NCBI GenBank assembly: GCA_900549655.1 | Contig: UROZ01000011.1 | Span: forward strand, 1-32,123 | Direction of reading: 5' to 3' | Origin: an uncultured Collinsella sp. | GTDB lineage: Bacteria > Actinomycetota > Coriobacteriia > Coriobacteriales > Coriobacteriaceae | Length of the DNA stretch: 32,123 nt | Shown: piece by piece, positions 15,111-23,376 of the stretch | How the letters are laid out: each line of letters starts with the position of its first letter | Numbering within the stretch: position 1 is the stretch's first letter | Position numbers and translations under genes: made by a program | Notes under the pieces: model-generated | The model's input: only the letters and a program-made list of their open reading frames with translations | The model's database searches: none | Told to the model about the DNA's origin: nothing

Positions 15111-16577
15111 TTGTCACAGTTCACCGATATCAGCCGCATTAACGTGTGCGGCGGCGACGGCGGAGCCGGATGCATGTCGTTTAGGCGCGAGGCATTTGTC
15201 CCCAAGGGCGGCCCCGATGGCGGCGACGGCGGTCGTGGCGGCAATGTCGTCATCCAGGCCGATGCTCAGCTGTCTTCGCTGATCGATTACCGCTTTAAGC
15301 ATCACTTTCGCGCCGAGCGCGGCACGCACGGGCAGGGTGCCCGTCGTAACGGCAAGAGCGGCGAGGACCTGATTCTCAAGGTCCCTATGGGTACCGTGGT
15401 GCGCGAGCTCGACCCCGAGACGCAGACCCCGATGTTCGAGATTGCCGATCTGGTGCATGATGGCGAGTGCGTTGTCGTGGCCCCTGGTGGCGCCGGTGGT
15501 CTCGGCAATACGCACTTTGTGACGTCGGTGCGCCGCGCGCCCGCGTTCGCCCAGCTGGGCGAGCCGGCCGAGGAGCACTGGATCGAGCTCGAGATGAAGC
15601 TTATGGCCGATGCCGCGCTCGTGGGCTTCCCCTCGGTGGGTAAGTCATCTCTCATCGCGCGCATGAGTGCCGCCCGCCCCAAGATCGCCGACTACCCGTT
15701 TACCACGCTCGTGCCGAATCTCGGCATGGTGCGTGCCGGCGAATATTCTTACGTCGTTGCCGACGTTCCCGGTTTGATCGAGGGCGCGAGCGAGGGCAAG
15801 GGCCTGGGTCACCAGTTCCTGCGCCACATTGAGCGTACGGCTCTGATCATGCATGTCGTCGACATGACGGGTGGTTTTGAGGATCGCGATCCGGTCGAGG
15901 ATTATCGCATCATCAACCGCGAGCTCGAGCAGTATGGCGCCGAGCTTTCGGAGCGTCCGCAGATCGTTGTTGCCAACAAGTGCGACGCGCCGGGCACGGC
16001 CGATAAGATTGCCGACCTCAAGCGCGCAGCGCTCGACGATGGACATATGTTCTTTGCCGTGTCTGCCGTGACGGGCGCCGGCCTCAACACGCTGATGCTT
16101 GCCGTGGGCGAGCAGGTGGCTAAGCTGCGCGCCGAGTTGGCTGTCTCGGATGAGCCGGTCGTTCTGCGCGACGATGAGTGGGAGCGCCGTCGCCTGCAGC
16201 GTGAGAAGCGTTTCCGCATTGTTCAGGAAGAGCCCGGTGCCTTCCGCGTGGTCGGTCGTGCCATTGAGCGTATGGTCATCCAGACCGACTGGGAAAACGA
16301 GGAAGCCGTCATTTACCTGCAGCATAAGTTTGCGCGTATGGGTGTTGACGACGCGCTCGAGAAGGCCGGTTGCCGTGCGGGCGACGAGGTCCGCATTTGC
16401 CAGCGCGCCTTTGACTTTGAGGGCGCCGAGGACTTCTCGGAGTACGAGGAGCTCGAGGATGCTGGCGAGGACGTTGCCGTTGAAGCCATTGACGTGGCCG
16501 ATGCTGCGGATGAGGGCGTCGAGGTTGTCGATGCGGCGGATGCCGAGGACGATGCCGAGACCTCGGAGGGCGAGTAA
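15111..16577 (+). CDS. obgE: GTPase ObgE/CgtA
   Basis: Obg binds the 50S subunit and acts in ribosome maturation and stress control. The glycine-rich Obg fold occupies the first 160 residues (GGDGGAGCMSFRREAF, GGDGGRGGNV). The G domain then shows the P-loop GFPSVGKSS, the switch region DYPFTTLVPNLG, DVPGLIEGA and NKCD. A C-terminal OCT domain follows (about residues 355-430). The protein ends with an extra acidic tail of about 55 residues rich in Glu, Asp, Ala and Val, making it longer (488 residues) than the usual roughly 430. TTG is the start, with GGAGG eight bases upstream. Confidence 0.97.
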   Translation: MSQFTDISRINVCGGDGGAGCMSFRREAFVPKGGPDGGDGGRGGNVVIQADAQLSSLIDYRFKHHFRAERGTHGQGARRNGKSGEDLILKVPMGTVVRELDPETQTPMFEIADLVHDGECVVVAPGGAGGLGNTHFVTSVRRAPAFAQLGEPAEEHWIELEMKLMADAALVGFPSVGKSSLIARMSAARPKIADYPFTTLVPNLGMVRAGEYSYVVADVPGLIEGASEGKGLGHQFLRHIERTALIMHVVDMTGGFEDRDPVEDYRIINRELEQYGAELSERPQIVVANKCDAPGTADKIADLKRAALDDGHMFFAVSAVTGAGLNTLMLAVGEQVAKLRAELAVSDEPVVLRDDEWERRRLQREKRFRIVQEEPGAFRVVGRAIERMVIQTDWENEEAVIYLQHKFARMGVDDALEKAGCRAGDEVRICQRAFDFEGAEDFSEYEELEDAGEDVAVEAIDVADAADEGVEVVDAADAEDDAETSEGE

Positions 16578-16580
16578 GCC

Positions 16581-17258
16581 ATGTCGCTGCGCGGTGGAAT
16601 CGGTCTGCCCGAGCTTCCTCTAGAGGACGGGCAGGAGTTTAGGCTCGGCATTATGGGTGGCACCTTTGATCCCATCCATTACGGGCACCTGGTGACCGCT
16701 GAGCAGGCGCGTGAGTCCCTCGACTTGGATGCCGTGCTCTTTATGCCGGCGGGCACGCCTGCCTTTAAGCTTGACAAGCCGGTGACGCCTGCCGAGGACC
16801 GTTATGCCATGACGGTCCTCGCCACCGCCGCGAACCCGGCCTTTTTGGCGAGCCGGTTCGAGATCGACCGTCCGGGTGTAACCTATACGGCCGATACGCT
16901 TCATGCCCTTCGCGACTTTTACCCGTCGCAGGTAAAGCTCTACTTTATTACGGGCGCCGATGCGATTATCGATATCGTGACCTGGCATGATGCCGAACGA
17001 ATCGCTGAGCTTGCTACCTTTATTGCGGCGACGCGACCGGGCTTTGATATCGATACGGCGCGTGCCCGAATCAAAGAGTCGGGGCTGCCGTTCGACGTGC
17101 GCTATATTCAGATTCCGGCGCTGGCGATCAGCTCGACGAACATTCGTAAGCGAGTTGCCCGCGGCATGAGCGTGCGCTATCTTACGAGCGAGTCCGTGCT
17201 CGGCTACATTCGCAAACGCAGGCTATATGCCGATTTGGGCCAAGAAGATTTTGAGTGA
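16581..17258 (+). CDS. nadD: Nicotinate-nucleotide adenylyltransferase
   Basis: NadD joins ATP and nicotinate mononucleotide to deamido-NAD in NAD synthesis. The nucleotidyltransferase signature GGTFDPIHYGHL (with the HxGH-type catalytic pair) begins about 27 residues in, and the second motif ISSTNIRKRV lies near the C-terminus. The N-terminal extension of about 20 residues is unusual, but no better start codon is evident. The gene begins three bases after the obgE stop and is followed by yqeK, its usual neighbour. Confidence 0.95.
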   Translation: MSLRGGIGLPELPLEDGQEFRLGIMGGTFDPIHYGHLVTAEQARESLDLDAVLFMPAGTPAFKLDKPVTPAEDRYAMTVLATAANPAFLASRFEIDRPGVTYTADTLHALRDFYPSQVKLYFITGADAIIDIVTWHDAERIAELATFIAATRPGFDIDTARARIKESGLPFDVRYIQIPALAISSTNIRKRVARGMSVRYLTSESVLGYIRKRRLYADLGQEDFE

Positions 17259-17270
17259 TGGGGGTCTACG

Positions 17271-17879
17271 TTGTCGGTAGAGGATCAGTTTGAGGGCGAT
17301 GAGCGCGCACTGCTCAAGCGCATTCAAGAGCTGCTCGATGTTCGCATGAAGGATAAGCGCAAGCGCTATGTGCATTCGCTGGGTGTTGCCGAGACCGCAC
17401 TTCATCTGGCCGAGGTCTACGGCGTTGACCGCTTTGATGCCGCTGCTGCCGGTCTGATCCACGACTGGGACAAAGTGCTCTCCGACGACGAGCTGGTTAC
17501 GCGCGCTCTGCATTACGGCATTAAGATTGCCGGTTCTCCTTCCGCCGCGACGCCGCTTTTGCATGGCCCTGTTGCCGCCTATGAACTTCCGCAGCTTTTT
17601 CCCGAACTGTCGCCGGCCGTTTTCCAGGCTGTCGACCGTCACACCGTGGGTGACTGCGACATGACGCCGCTCGATATGGTGGTCTTTGTGGCCGATGCCA
17701 TCGAACCCAACCGCCACGGCGATTATGCCCATGCGCTGCGCAAGATGGTGGGGAAGTCCTCACTCGACGAGTTGTTCTTCTCCTGTTTTGCGCAGGGTCT
17801 GGTCTATGTGATCCAGTCCGGGCGCTATCTTTATCCCACGGCTATTTCGATTTACAACCATTACGCCCAGCTGCGCTAG
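17271..17879 (+). CDS. yqeK: HD-domain protein YqeK (probable diadenosine tetraphosphatase)
   Basis: YqeK-family proteins are HD-domain hydrolases that split Ap4A symmetrically in Firmicutes. The metal-binding His (YVHSLGVAETA) and the HD pair (GLIHDWDK) are present, and the later His/Asp residues (HGPVAAYEL, DRHTVGD) complete the HD site. TTG is the start, with a G5 run six bases upstream. Position between nadD and rsfS is the classical one for this gene. Confidence 0.9.
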   Translation: MSVEDQFEGDERALLKRIQELLDVRMKDKRKRYVHSLGVAETALHLAEVYGVDRFDAAAAGLIHDWDKVLSDDELVTRALHYGIKIAGSPSAATPLLHGPVAAYELPQLFPELSPAVFQAVDRHTVGDCDMTPLDMVVFVADAIEPNRHGDYAHALRKMVGKSSLDELFFSCFAQGLVYVIQSGRYLYPTAISIYNHYAQLR

Positions 17880-17906
17880 CTCGGGCTGTCTAGAAAGAGG
17901 TATTCC

Positions 17907-18362
17907 ATGGCCGACGAGACCATGACCGACGAGCAGATTCTTGAACATGTGGAGCACAAGAGCTTCGCCGCCACGTCCGACCGCACTGCCGCCTCGCTGT
18001 CCGCGAGCGGTGTCGCCGCCGAGGATGTCGCCCGCGCCGCCGCGCAGGCCGCCTACGACAAGAAGGGCGAGGACGTTCAGGTGCTCGACCTGACCGAGCT
18101 TTCCGACGTATGCGACTACTTTGTGCTTGCCACCGGTACCAACAACCGCCAGGTCGATTCTATCGTCGACGAGATCGAGGAGAAGGTCGCCGAGGCTTGC
18201 GGCGAGCACCCGTTCTCCATCGAGGGTCGCGAGCAGAAGACCTGGATGCTCATGGACTACGGTTCGGTTGTCGTCCACGTCTTCACTCCCGAGGCGCGCG
18301 ACTTCTACCGTCTCGAAAAGCTCTGGGGTGACGCCCCCCAGCTCCCCCTCAACCTCCTCTAG
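17907..18362 (+). CDS. rsfS: Ribosomal silencing factor RsfS
   Basis: RsfS binds L14 and blocks joining of the ribosomal subunits when nutrients are short. The core (about residues 45-148) shows the family sequence with VLDLTELSDVCDYFVLATGTN and, near the end, WMLMDYGSVVVHVF and FYRLEKLWGDAP. An N-terminal extension of about 40 residues, rich in Ala and Glu, precedes it. The start is ATG behind AAAGAGG. It is the last gene of the obgE-nadD-yqeK-rsfS run and is followed by a terminator. Confidence 0.95.
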   Translation: MADETMTDEQILEHVEHKSFAATSDRTAASLSASGVAAEDVARAAAQAAYDKKGEDVQVLDLTELSDVCDYFVLATGTNNRQVDSIVDEIEEKVAEACGEHPFSIEGREQKTWMLMDYGSVVVHVFTPEARDFYRLEKLWGDAPQLPLNLL

Positions 18363-18403
18363 TAGCTCATTTGAGACGGGGTTTAGCTACCCTCACGCAT
18401 ATC

Positions 18404-18446
18404 GCCGGGCAGTTGCGGTTTTCCGCAGCTACCCGGCTTTCTTTTT
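18404..18446. terminator. Rho-independent terminator between converging rsfS and dinB
   Basis: GCCGGG (18404-18409) pairs with CCCGGC (18432-18437), and inside it GTTGCGG pairs with CCGCAGC with one mismatch-like pair around a TTTT loop. The + strand continues CTTTCTTTTT-type sequence, so it clearly serves rsfS. dinB ends only 11 bases further on from the opposite side, so it may be used from both directions. Confidence 0.8.
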
Positions 18447-18456
18447 GCCTCAGGGA

Positions 18457-19710
18457 CTAATCGTTGAAGCGGGATTGGCGGCCGAAGGATAGGGCGGTGT
18501 CGCCGAATTTGTCTCGGACGGCGTCGATGGCGACGGAGAGGTCGCGTCGGTCGCTGGATTGGGCCCCGCGGTCATCGACTTCGCAGAACAGGTCGGTTTG
18601 GATGCCGCCTTGGTGGTCGAAGTCGCTCATGCCGATGCCCGCCAGGCGCACATGCATGCCTTCCTGCCAGATATTGTCGAGCAGCTCGAGCGCTACGGCA
18701 ACAAAGATATTCTCATCATCGGTGGGGTGTGGAAGCCGCCGCTGCGCCGAGCGTCCGCTGCCATACGAATATTTAAGCTTGAGCGTTACCGTGGCACCCG
18801 TCAGCCCCTGACGGCGCAGGCGGCGTCCCACTGACTCTCCCAACAGCGCAATCGCCGCCTTAATATCCCCACGCTCAGTCAAATCTTTAGCAAAGGTGCG
18901 TTCATTGCTGACCGACTTGACCTCGCGCTCTTCATCGAGGCTCGTGACTTCGGAGATTTCGAGTCCCAGCGCACGCTGGCGCATGCGTTCGCCGTTGACG
19001 CCAAAAATAGAGGCCAGTGTGGACTCAGGCGCGCGCGAAAGCTCGCCGAGGGTGTAGATGCGCATGCGGCGCAGTCGCTCCTCGGCCGAGCGCCCTATGC
19101 CGCTCATGGCAGATACCGGCAGCGCGGCCAAAAAGCGCTGCTCGGTTCCGGGGCGCACGATGGTCAGCCCAAACGGCTTATCCCGCTCGCTTGCGATCTT
19201 TGCGACCGTCTTGTTGCAGCCCACACCAATGGAGCACGTCACTCCCAGCGCTGCCACGCGGTCGCTTATACGCCGCGCAACCAGCAGCGGGTCTTCGGGC
19301 GCAAAGCGACCCGGTGTGATATCGATGAAGGCTTCGTCGATGGATACGCGCTCAACGCGCGGGGTCTCGTCGGCGAGAATTGCCATAACGTGCGCGCTCA
19401 CCTCGCGGTAGCGATCAAAATGCCCGTGCGTCCAAATGGCCTGAGGACACAGACGCCGTGCCTCGGCCGAGGGCATGGCGGAGTGCACGCCAAAGCGACG
19501 TGCCTCATATGAACACGTGGACACGACGCCACGCGAATCGGCGTCTCCGCCCACGATGAGCGGTTTTCCGCGCCATTCGGGATGGTCGAGCATCTCCACG
19601 CTCGCAAAAAACGCATCGAGGTCCATGAGGCCCACCGCCGGACCCGTCCAGGGAGGCGGCGTGACGCCCATGGCATCCTCATAACCGTATGTATGTTCGC
19701 GTCTTTCCAT
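18457..19710 (-). CDS. dinB: DNA polymerase IV (Y-family)
   Basis: Pol IV copies past damaged bases at low fidelity. Motifs seen include LMDLDAFFASVE (first catalytic Asp), the finger residues CSYEARRFGVHSAMP, SIDEAFIDIT (second acidic pair) and GVGCNKTVAKIASERDKPFG. A little-finger domain follows. It is the only gene on the - strand in the housekeeping part and converges with rsfS. Two starts are possible: ATG at 19710 without a clear ribosome site, and ATG at 19671 with GAGG five bases upstream and only about 15 residues before the first motif. I give the longer form but find the shorter equally likely. No beta-clamp-binding motif could be placed with certainty. Confidence 0.95.
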   Translation of the reverse strand: MERREHTYGYEDAMGVTPPPWTGPAVGLMDLDAFFASVEMLDHPEWRGKPLIVGGDADSRGVVSTCSYEARRFGVHSAMPSAEARRLCPQAIWTHGHFDRYREVSAHVMAILADETPRVERVSIDEAFIDITPGRFAPEDPLLVARRISDRVAALGVTCSIGVGCNKTVAKIASERDKPFGLTIVRPGTEQRFLAALPVSAMSGIGRSAEERLRRMRIYTLGELSRAPESTLASIFGVNGERMRQRALGLEISEVTSLDEEREVKSVSNERTFAKDLTERGDIKAAIALLGESVGRRLRRQGLTGATVTLKLKYSYGSGRSAQRRLPHPTDDENIFVAVALELLDNIWQEGMHVRLAGIGMSDFDHQGGIQTDLFCEVDDRGAQSSDRRDLSVAIDAVRDKFGDTALSFGRQSRFND

Positions 19711-19754
19711 GTCATGAGTATACCGCGCAGCTCATGTGGGGTGCGTGTATGTGC

Positions 19755-19782
19755 TTGCAAATCCCGAATTCTTGTCTAAGAT
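19755..19782 (+). promoter_or_regulatory. Promoter candidate for the rpsP operon
   Basis: TTGCAA (19755-19760) and TAAGAT (19777-19782) are 16 bases apart, in the gap between the divergent dinB and rpsP genes. The resulting leader to the S16 start would be about 120 bases long, which leaves room for a regulatory structure, but I recognise none. Confidence 0.5.
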
Positions 19783-19911
19783 ATGGATTTGCCCTCGACT
19801 ACACCGAAGAAGTTGGTCTCACGGACTTCACCTGCCCGCGTCGATGGCGTATTATGTTCAACTGTTTGTTTGTAGTTGCAGCCTAAAGCTGCTTGGTTGG
19901 AGGAGTTTCCT

Positions 19912-20253
19912 TTGGCAGTCAAGATTCGCCTTGCTCGTCACGGCGCTAAGAAGCGTCCGTACTACCGTGTCGTCGTCGCCGATTCCCGCGCCCCGCGTGA
20001 CGGTCGTATCATCGAGGAGGTTGGCCGCTACAACCCGATGACCGCCCCCAAGACCATCAACCTTGACCTCGAGAAGATCGCCGACTGGCAGTCCAAGGGC
20101 GCTCAGCTCACCGACGCCGTCGCCGCTCTGGTCAAGGCCGCCAACGAGGGCGAGAAGACCGAGACCGTCGTCAAGAAGTCCAAGAAGCAGCTCGCCAAAG
20201 AGGCCGAGGCCGCTAAGGCTGCCGCTGAGGCCGCTGAGGGCGCCGAGGAGTAA
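19912..20253 (+). CDS. rpsP: 30S ribosomal protein S16
   Basis: S16 is an assembly protein of the small subunit. The start is TTG at 19912 with GGAGGAG six bases upstream, giving the canonical N-terminus (M)AVKIRLARHGAKKRPYYRVV; the frame is open further upstream but that part has no family counterpart. The body DSRAPRDGRIIEEVGRYNPM is the S16 signature. The last 30 residues are a Lys/Ala/Glu-rich extension. It is the first gene of rpsP-khpA-rimM-trmD, and khpA starts three bases after its stop. Confidence 0.97.
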   Translation: MAVKIRLARHGAKKRPYYRVVVADSRAPRDGRIIEEVGRYNPMTAPKTINLDLEKIADWQSKGAQLTDAVAALVKAANEGEKTETVVKKSKKQLAKEAEAAKAAAEAAEGAEE

Positions 20254-20256
20254 ATC

Positions 20257-20541
20257 GTGCCTGAGGTTGACGCTGCACAGCTCGAGGGTGAGGCAATGCT
20301 CTCAGATCGCATCGCCGATCTCGTCGAATATCTCGTTGTTCAGATCGTCGACGACCCGGATTCCGTGAGCCTTGAGGTCATCGATGGTGACGACGCCTCT
20401 ACGATTGAGGTTTCGGTCGCCGAGGATGACGTCGCTAAGGTCATCGGCCGTCGTGGCCGTACCATCAAGGCCATTCGCACGCTCGCCCGTGCACTGGCCG
20501 CTCGCCTCGACACTGCTGTCGAGGTAGAGGTTCTGGGCTAG
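20257..20541 (+). CDS. khpA: KH-domain RNA-binding protein (KhpA/YlqC type)
   Basis: A 94-residue single KH-domain protein with the RNA-contacting loop IGRRGRT (GxxG). In Firmicutes KhpA pairs with KhpB and influences cell elongation and division through RNA binding. The start is GTG with GAGGAG six bases upstream; that Shine-Dalgarno sequence is made from the last codons of rpsP, so translation of the two is linked. Position between rpsP and rimM is the usual one. Confidence 0.93.
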   Translation: MPEVDAAQLEGEAMLSDRIADLVEYLVVQIVDDPDSVSLEVIDGDDASTIEVSVAEDDVAKVIGRRGRTIKAIRTLARALAARLDTAVEVEVLG

Positions 20542-20557
20542 GACCTTGAGGTCCCAG
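20533..20557 (+). promoter_or_regulatory. RNA hairpin enclosing the rimM start codon
   Basis: GGACC (20541-20545) and GGTCC (20550-20554) form a perfect stem whose four-base loop TTGA contains the rimM TTG start codon. An alternative, CTGGG (20533-20537) with CCCAG (20553-20557) plus inner ACC/GGT, hides it equally. The weak AGGA ribosome site also falls in the stem. The structure should reduce rimM translation relative to rpsP and khpA. Confidence 0.55.
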
Positions 20558-21067
20558 TACAAAAACATCGCCCGTGTGGTCAAGCCGCACGGAAGGAAGG
20601 GGGAGGTCCTCGCGCAGCCGCTGCGGGGGCTTCCTTCTGTATTAGAGCCGGGTATGCGCGTCGCCCTGACGCCGCCGGCGCTCAAGCGCGACCGCTTTTG
20701 CACGGTCGTGTCCGTCACCGATACGGGCGATGGCGATCTGGTCTCGTTTGAGGGCATTGACGACTTGACGGCCGCCGAGGGCATCACGGGATGCTACGTG
20801 CTGGCAAATCGTGACGACTTTGAGCTCGATTCGCTCGACGCTGCCTATACCGACCTGATGGGTCGCGAGGTGGTCGACGAGCGCATCGGTTCGCTCGGCA
20901 CGATCGTCGAGATCATGTCGACGCCCGCTAACGATGTTTGGGTTGTCGAGGGCGATCGGTACGGCGAGGTACTGATTCCCGTGATCGAGCAGGTCGTGCT
21001 CGATCTTCCCGACACAGGAACAATTTCCGTCCATGTTATGGACGGCCTGATCGATATGGACAAGTAG
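20546..21067 (+). CDS. rimM: Ribosome maturation factor RimM
   Basis: RimM helps mature the 3' domain of 16S rRNA, working with S19. The N-terminal family motif IARVVKPHGRKGEVLAQPL is clear, and the PRC-barrel domain (about residues 95-170) shows LMGREVVDERIGSLGTIVEI and ending VLDLPDTGTISVHVMDGLIDMD. The start is TTG, five bases past the khpA stop, with only a weak ribosome site; both lie in a predicted hairpin. Length (173 residues) is normal. Confidence 0.94.
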   Translation: MRSQYKNIARVVKPHGRKGEVLAQPLRGLPSVLEPGMRVALTPPALKRDRFCTVVSVTDTGDGDLVSFEGIDDLTAAEGITGCYVLANRDDFELDSLDAAYTDLMGREVVDERIGSLGTIVEIMSTPANDVWVVEGDRYGEVLIPVIEQVVLDLPDTGTISVHVMDGLIDMDK

Positions 21068-21077
21068 GGAGGACAAC

Positions 21078-21836
21078 ATGCTGATCGAGACCCTTTCGGT
21101 CTTTCCCGAGATGTTTGAGCCCGTCATGTCCACATCGATTTTGGGCCGCGCCCGCAAGGCCGGCCTTTTTGATTTTAAGGCGTATAACCTGCGCGACTGG
21201 ACGCACGACCGCCATCGTACCGTCGATGACGAGCCGTACGGCGGCGGGCAGGGCATGCTCATGAAGGTCGAGCCTATCGCGGAGGCCATCGAGGCCATTA
21301 GCGCAGAGGGTCCCAAGCCCACGGTTGTGTTCTTCACCCCCTGTGGCGAGCCCTTTACGCAGCATGTGGCCGAGCGCCTGCTCAAAAGTGAGCGCCTGCT
21401 GTTTGTGTGCAGCCGTTACGAGGGCGTCGACGAGCGCGCGTATGCGTATGCCGATGAGCGTCTGTCGATCGGCGACTACGTGCTTACGGGCGGCGAGCTT
21501 CCCGCTATGGTCGTTGCCGATGCCGTCGTACGCCTGATTCCCGGCGCCCTGGGCGACGAGATGAGCAACGTGGACGAGTCGTTCTCGACCGCCGAGGATG
21601 GAGGCCTGCTCGAGTACGCGCAGTACACCCGTCCTGCCGAGTTCAACGGCGAGGGCGTGCCTCCGGTGCTTGTGAGCGGCGATCATGCTAAGGTCGATGC
21701 GTGGCGTCGTAAGAACGCCATCGAGCGCACCTGTCGTTGGCGTCCCGATCTGATTGAGACGGCGCGGCTCACGCCCGAGGAGTGCGCTTACGCGCAGGAG
21801 ATTCTGGACGCTTCGTATTCGCAGAGCGAGGAGTGA
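21078..21836 (+). CDS. trmD: tRNA (guanine-N1)-methyltransferase
   Basis: TrmD methylates G37 next to the anticodon of some tRNAs to prevent frameshifting. Trefoil-knot SAM-binding motifs are seen: DEPYGGGQGM in the N-terminal half, LFVCSRYEGVDER and IGDYVLTGGELPAMVVADAV. The start is ATG with GGGAGG upstream, ten bases after rimM. Its 252 residues match the family. It ends the rpsP-khpA-rimM-trmD operon and is followed two bases later by lepB. Confidence 0.97.
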   Translation: MLIETLSVFPEMFEPVMSTSILGRARKAGLFDFKAYNLRDWTHDRHRTVDDEPYGGGQGMLMKVEPIAEAIEAISAEGPKPTVVFFTPCGEPFTQHVAERLLKSERLLFVCSRYEGVDERAYAYADERLSIGDYVLTGGELPAMVVADAVVRLIPGALGDEMSNVDESFSTAEDGGLLEYAQYTRPAEFNGEGVPPVLVSGDHAKVDAWRRKNAIERTCRWRPDLIETARLTPEECAYAQEILDASYSQSEE

Positions 21837-21838
21837 GG

Positions 21839-22402
21839 ATGGTTCCATCGCAGCATTCCGTGCTAAAGGGTGCGTTTGAGTGGATCGTGGTCGTCGCGAT
21901 CGCACTGGTCGCTACCTTCTTGATTCGCTCGTTTGTGGTCGAACCCTTTGTGGTACCCACCGGTTCCATGGAGTCCACGATCGAGATTGGCGACCAGATC
22001 CTGGCACAAAAGGTGAGCCTCGAGCTCGGTCAGCCCGTCAAGCAGGGCGATATCGTGGTGTTTCACAACCCCGATGGCACCTCCGAGCATGATGTTCTCG
22101 TCAAGCGTGTTATTGCCACGGCCGGGCAGACGGTCGACCTGCAGGATGGCAAGGTGCTCGTTGACGGCCAAGCGCTCGACGAGGACTATACGACGGGCAT
22201 GAGCTGGCCACTTTCGGTCCAAGCGCCCGGCGCTCAGGTAAGCTATCCCTACACCGTTCCCGACGGGTGCGTGTGGGTGATGGGCGACAACCGCGAGAAC
22301 TCTGCTGACTCCCGCTACTTTGGCCCGGTCGACCGCTCCGAATTGATCGCCGTGGCGCTCGTGCGTTACTGGCCGCTCAACCGTCTGGGCGCTATCGACT
22401 AA
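21839..22402 (+). CDS. lepB: Signal peptidase I
   Basis: This membrane-anchored protease removes signal peptides from exported proteins. One N-terminal transmembrane helix (about residues 11-30) is followed by the catalytic Ser in PTGSMEST (S43) and the general-base Lys in LVKRVIATAG (K89). The box E motif GDNRENSADSRYFGPV is near the end. ATG at 21839 has AGGAG five bases upstream, within the end of trmD; the frame is open further upstream but inside trmD. At 187 residues it is the compact Gram-positive type with one anchor. Confidence 0.96.
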   Translation: MVPSQHSVLKGAFEWIVVVAIALVATFLIRSFVVEPFVVPTGSMESTIEIGDQILAQKVSLELGQPVKQGDIVVFHNPDGTSEHDVLVKRVIATAGQTVDLQDGKVLVDGQALDEDYTTGMSWPLSVQAPGAQVSYPYTVPDGCVWVMGDNRENSADSRYFGPVDRSELIAVALVRYWPLNRLGAID

Positions 22403-22461
22403 AAACCGCTATAGTACAGTACCTAACCGTGTAATCGTTTCGACGAGGGGATATTAGAGGC

Positions 22462-23373
22462 ATGAACGCTTCATCGCTTTCCTTCCAAGACATCATCCTG
22501 CGCCTCCAGCAGTACTGGGGCGAGCAGGGCTGCGTCATTATGCAGCCCTATGACTCCGAGGTCGGTGCCGGTACCTTCCATACCGCGACCACGCTGCGCT
22601 CGCTCGGTCCCGCCGAGTGGCGCACCTGCTATGCGCAGCCTTGCCGCCGTCCCGCCGACGGCCGCTACGGCGAGAACCCCAACCGCATGCAGCACTACTA
22701 TCAGTTCCAGGTGCTCATCAAGCCGTCGCCGGTCAACGCCCAGGAGCTCTACCTGGGGTCTCTTGCCGCCATTGGCCTGGACCCCAACGACCATGACGTC
22801 CGCTTTGTCGAGGACGACTGGGAGAGCCCGACGCTCGGCGCCTGGGGCCTTGGCTGGGAGGTCTGGCTCAACGGCATGGAGGTCACGCAGTTTACGTACT
22901 TCCAGCAGGTGGGCGGCATCGAGGTCGACCCCGTGCCCGTCGAGATCACCTATGGCCTGGAGCGTATCGCCATGTACGCTCAGGGCGTCAACTCCGTTTA
23001 CGACCTGGTGTGGAGCTATCTGTCCGACGGAACGCCCATGACCTATGGCGACGTGTTCCTCGAGAACGAGCGCGAGTTCAGTGCCTATAACTTTGAGGTC
23101 GCCAACGTCGAGATGATGCGTCAGAAGTTTGACGACTACGAGGCCGAGTGCCACTCCTGCCTGGAGCGCAAGCTTCCGCTGCCGGCGTACGACTGCGTCA
23201 TGAAGTGCAGCCATGCCTTCAACCTGCTCGATGCCCGCGGCGCGTTGTCCGCGGTCGAGCGTGCCAACTATATCCTGCGCGTCCGCGCCGTCGCCAAGGC
23301 GTGCTGCGAGGCCTACATGGCCGAGGTCGCCGGAGTCAACGAGAATGCCGACCAGGAAGGCGAGGTGGCGTAA
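22462..23373 (+). CDS. glyQ: Glycyl-tRNA synthetase alpha subunit
   Basis: This is the class II catalytic subunit of the bacterial alpha2-beta2 glycyl-tRNA synthetase. It starts FQDIILRLQQYWGEQGC and includes the family motifs GAGTFHTATTLRSLGP (motif 2 region) and WEVWLNGMEVTQFTYFQQVGG. Length (303 residues) is normal. The ATG follows AGAGG. The 59 bases between lepB and this gene are too short for a T-box leader, a control element often found before glycyl synthetases in Firmicutes. glyS starts three bases after its stop. Confidence 0.97.
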   Translation: MNASSLSFQDIILRLQQYWGEQGCVIMQPYDSEVGAGTFHTATTLRSLGPAEWRTCYAQPCRRPADGRYGENPNRMQHYYQFQVLIKPSPVNAQELYLGSLAAIGLDPNDHDVRFVEDDWESPTLGAWGLGWEVWLNGMEVTQFTYFQQVGGIEVDPVPVEITYGLERIAMYAQGVNSVYDLVWSYLSDGTPMTYGDVFLENEREFSAYNFEVANVEMMRQKFDDYEAECHSCLERKLPLPAYDCVMKCSHAFNLLDARGALSAVERANYILRVRAVAKACCEAYMAEVAGVNENADQEGEVA

Positions 23374-23376
23374 GCC

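Noticed and set aside
22403..22461. Possible T-box or glycine-sensing leader before glyQ
   Set aside because: Only 59 bases are available, and no T-box consensus or terminator/antiterminator pair is present. A TATAGT at 22410 lacks a matching -35.
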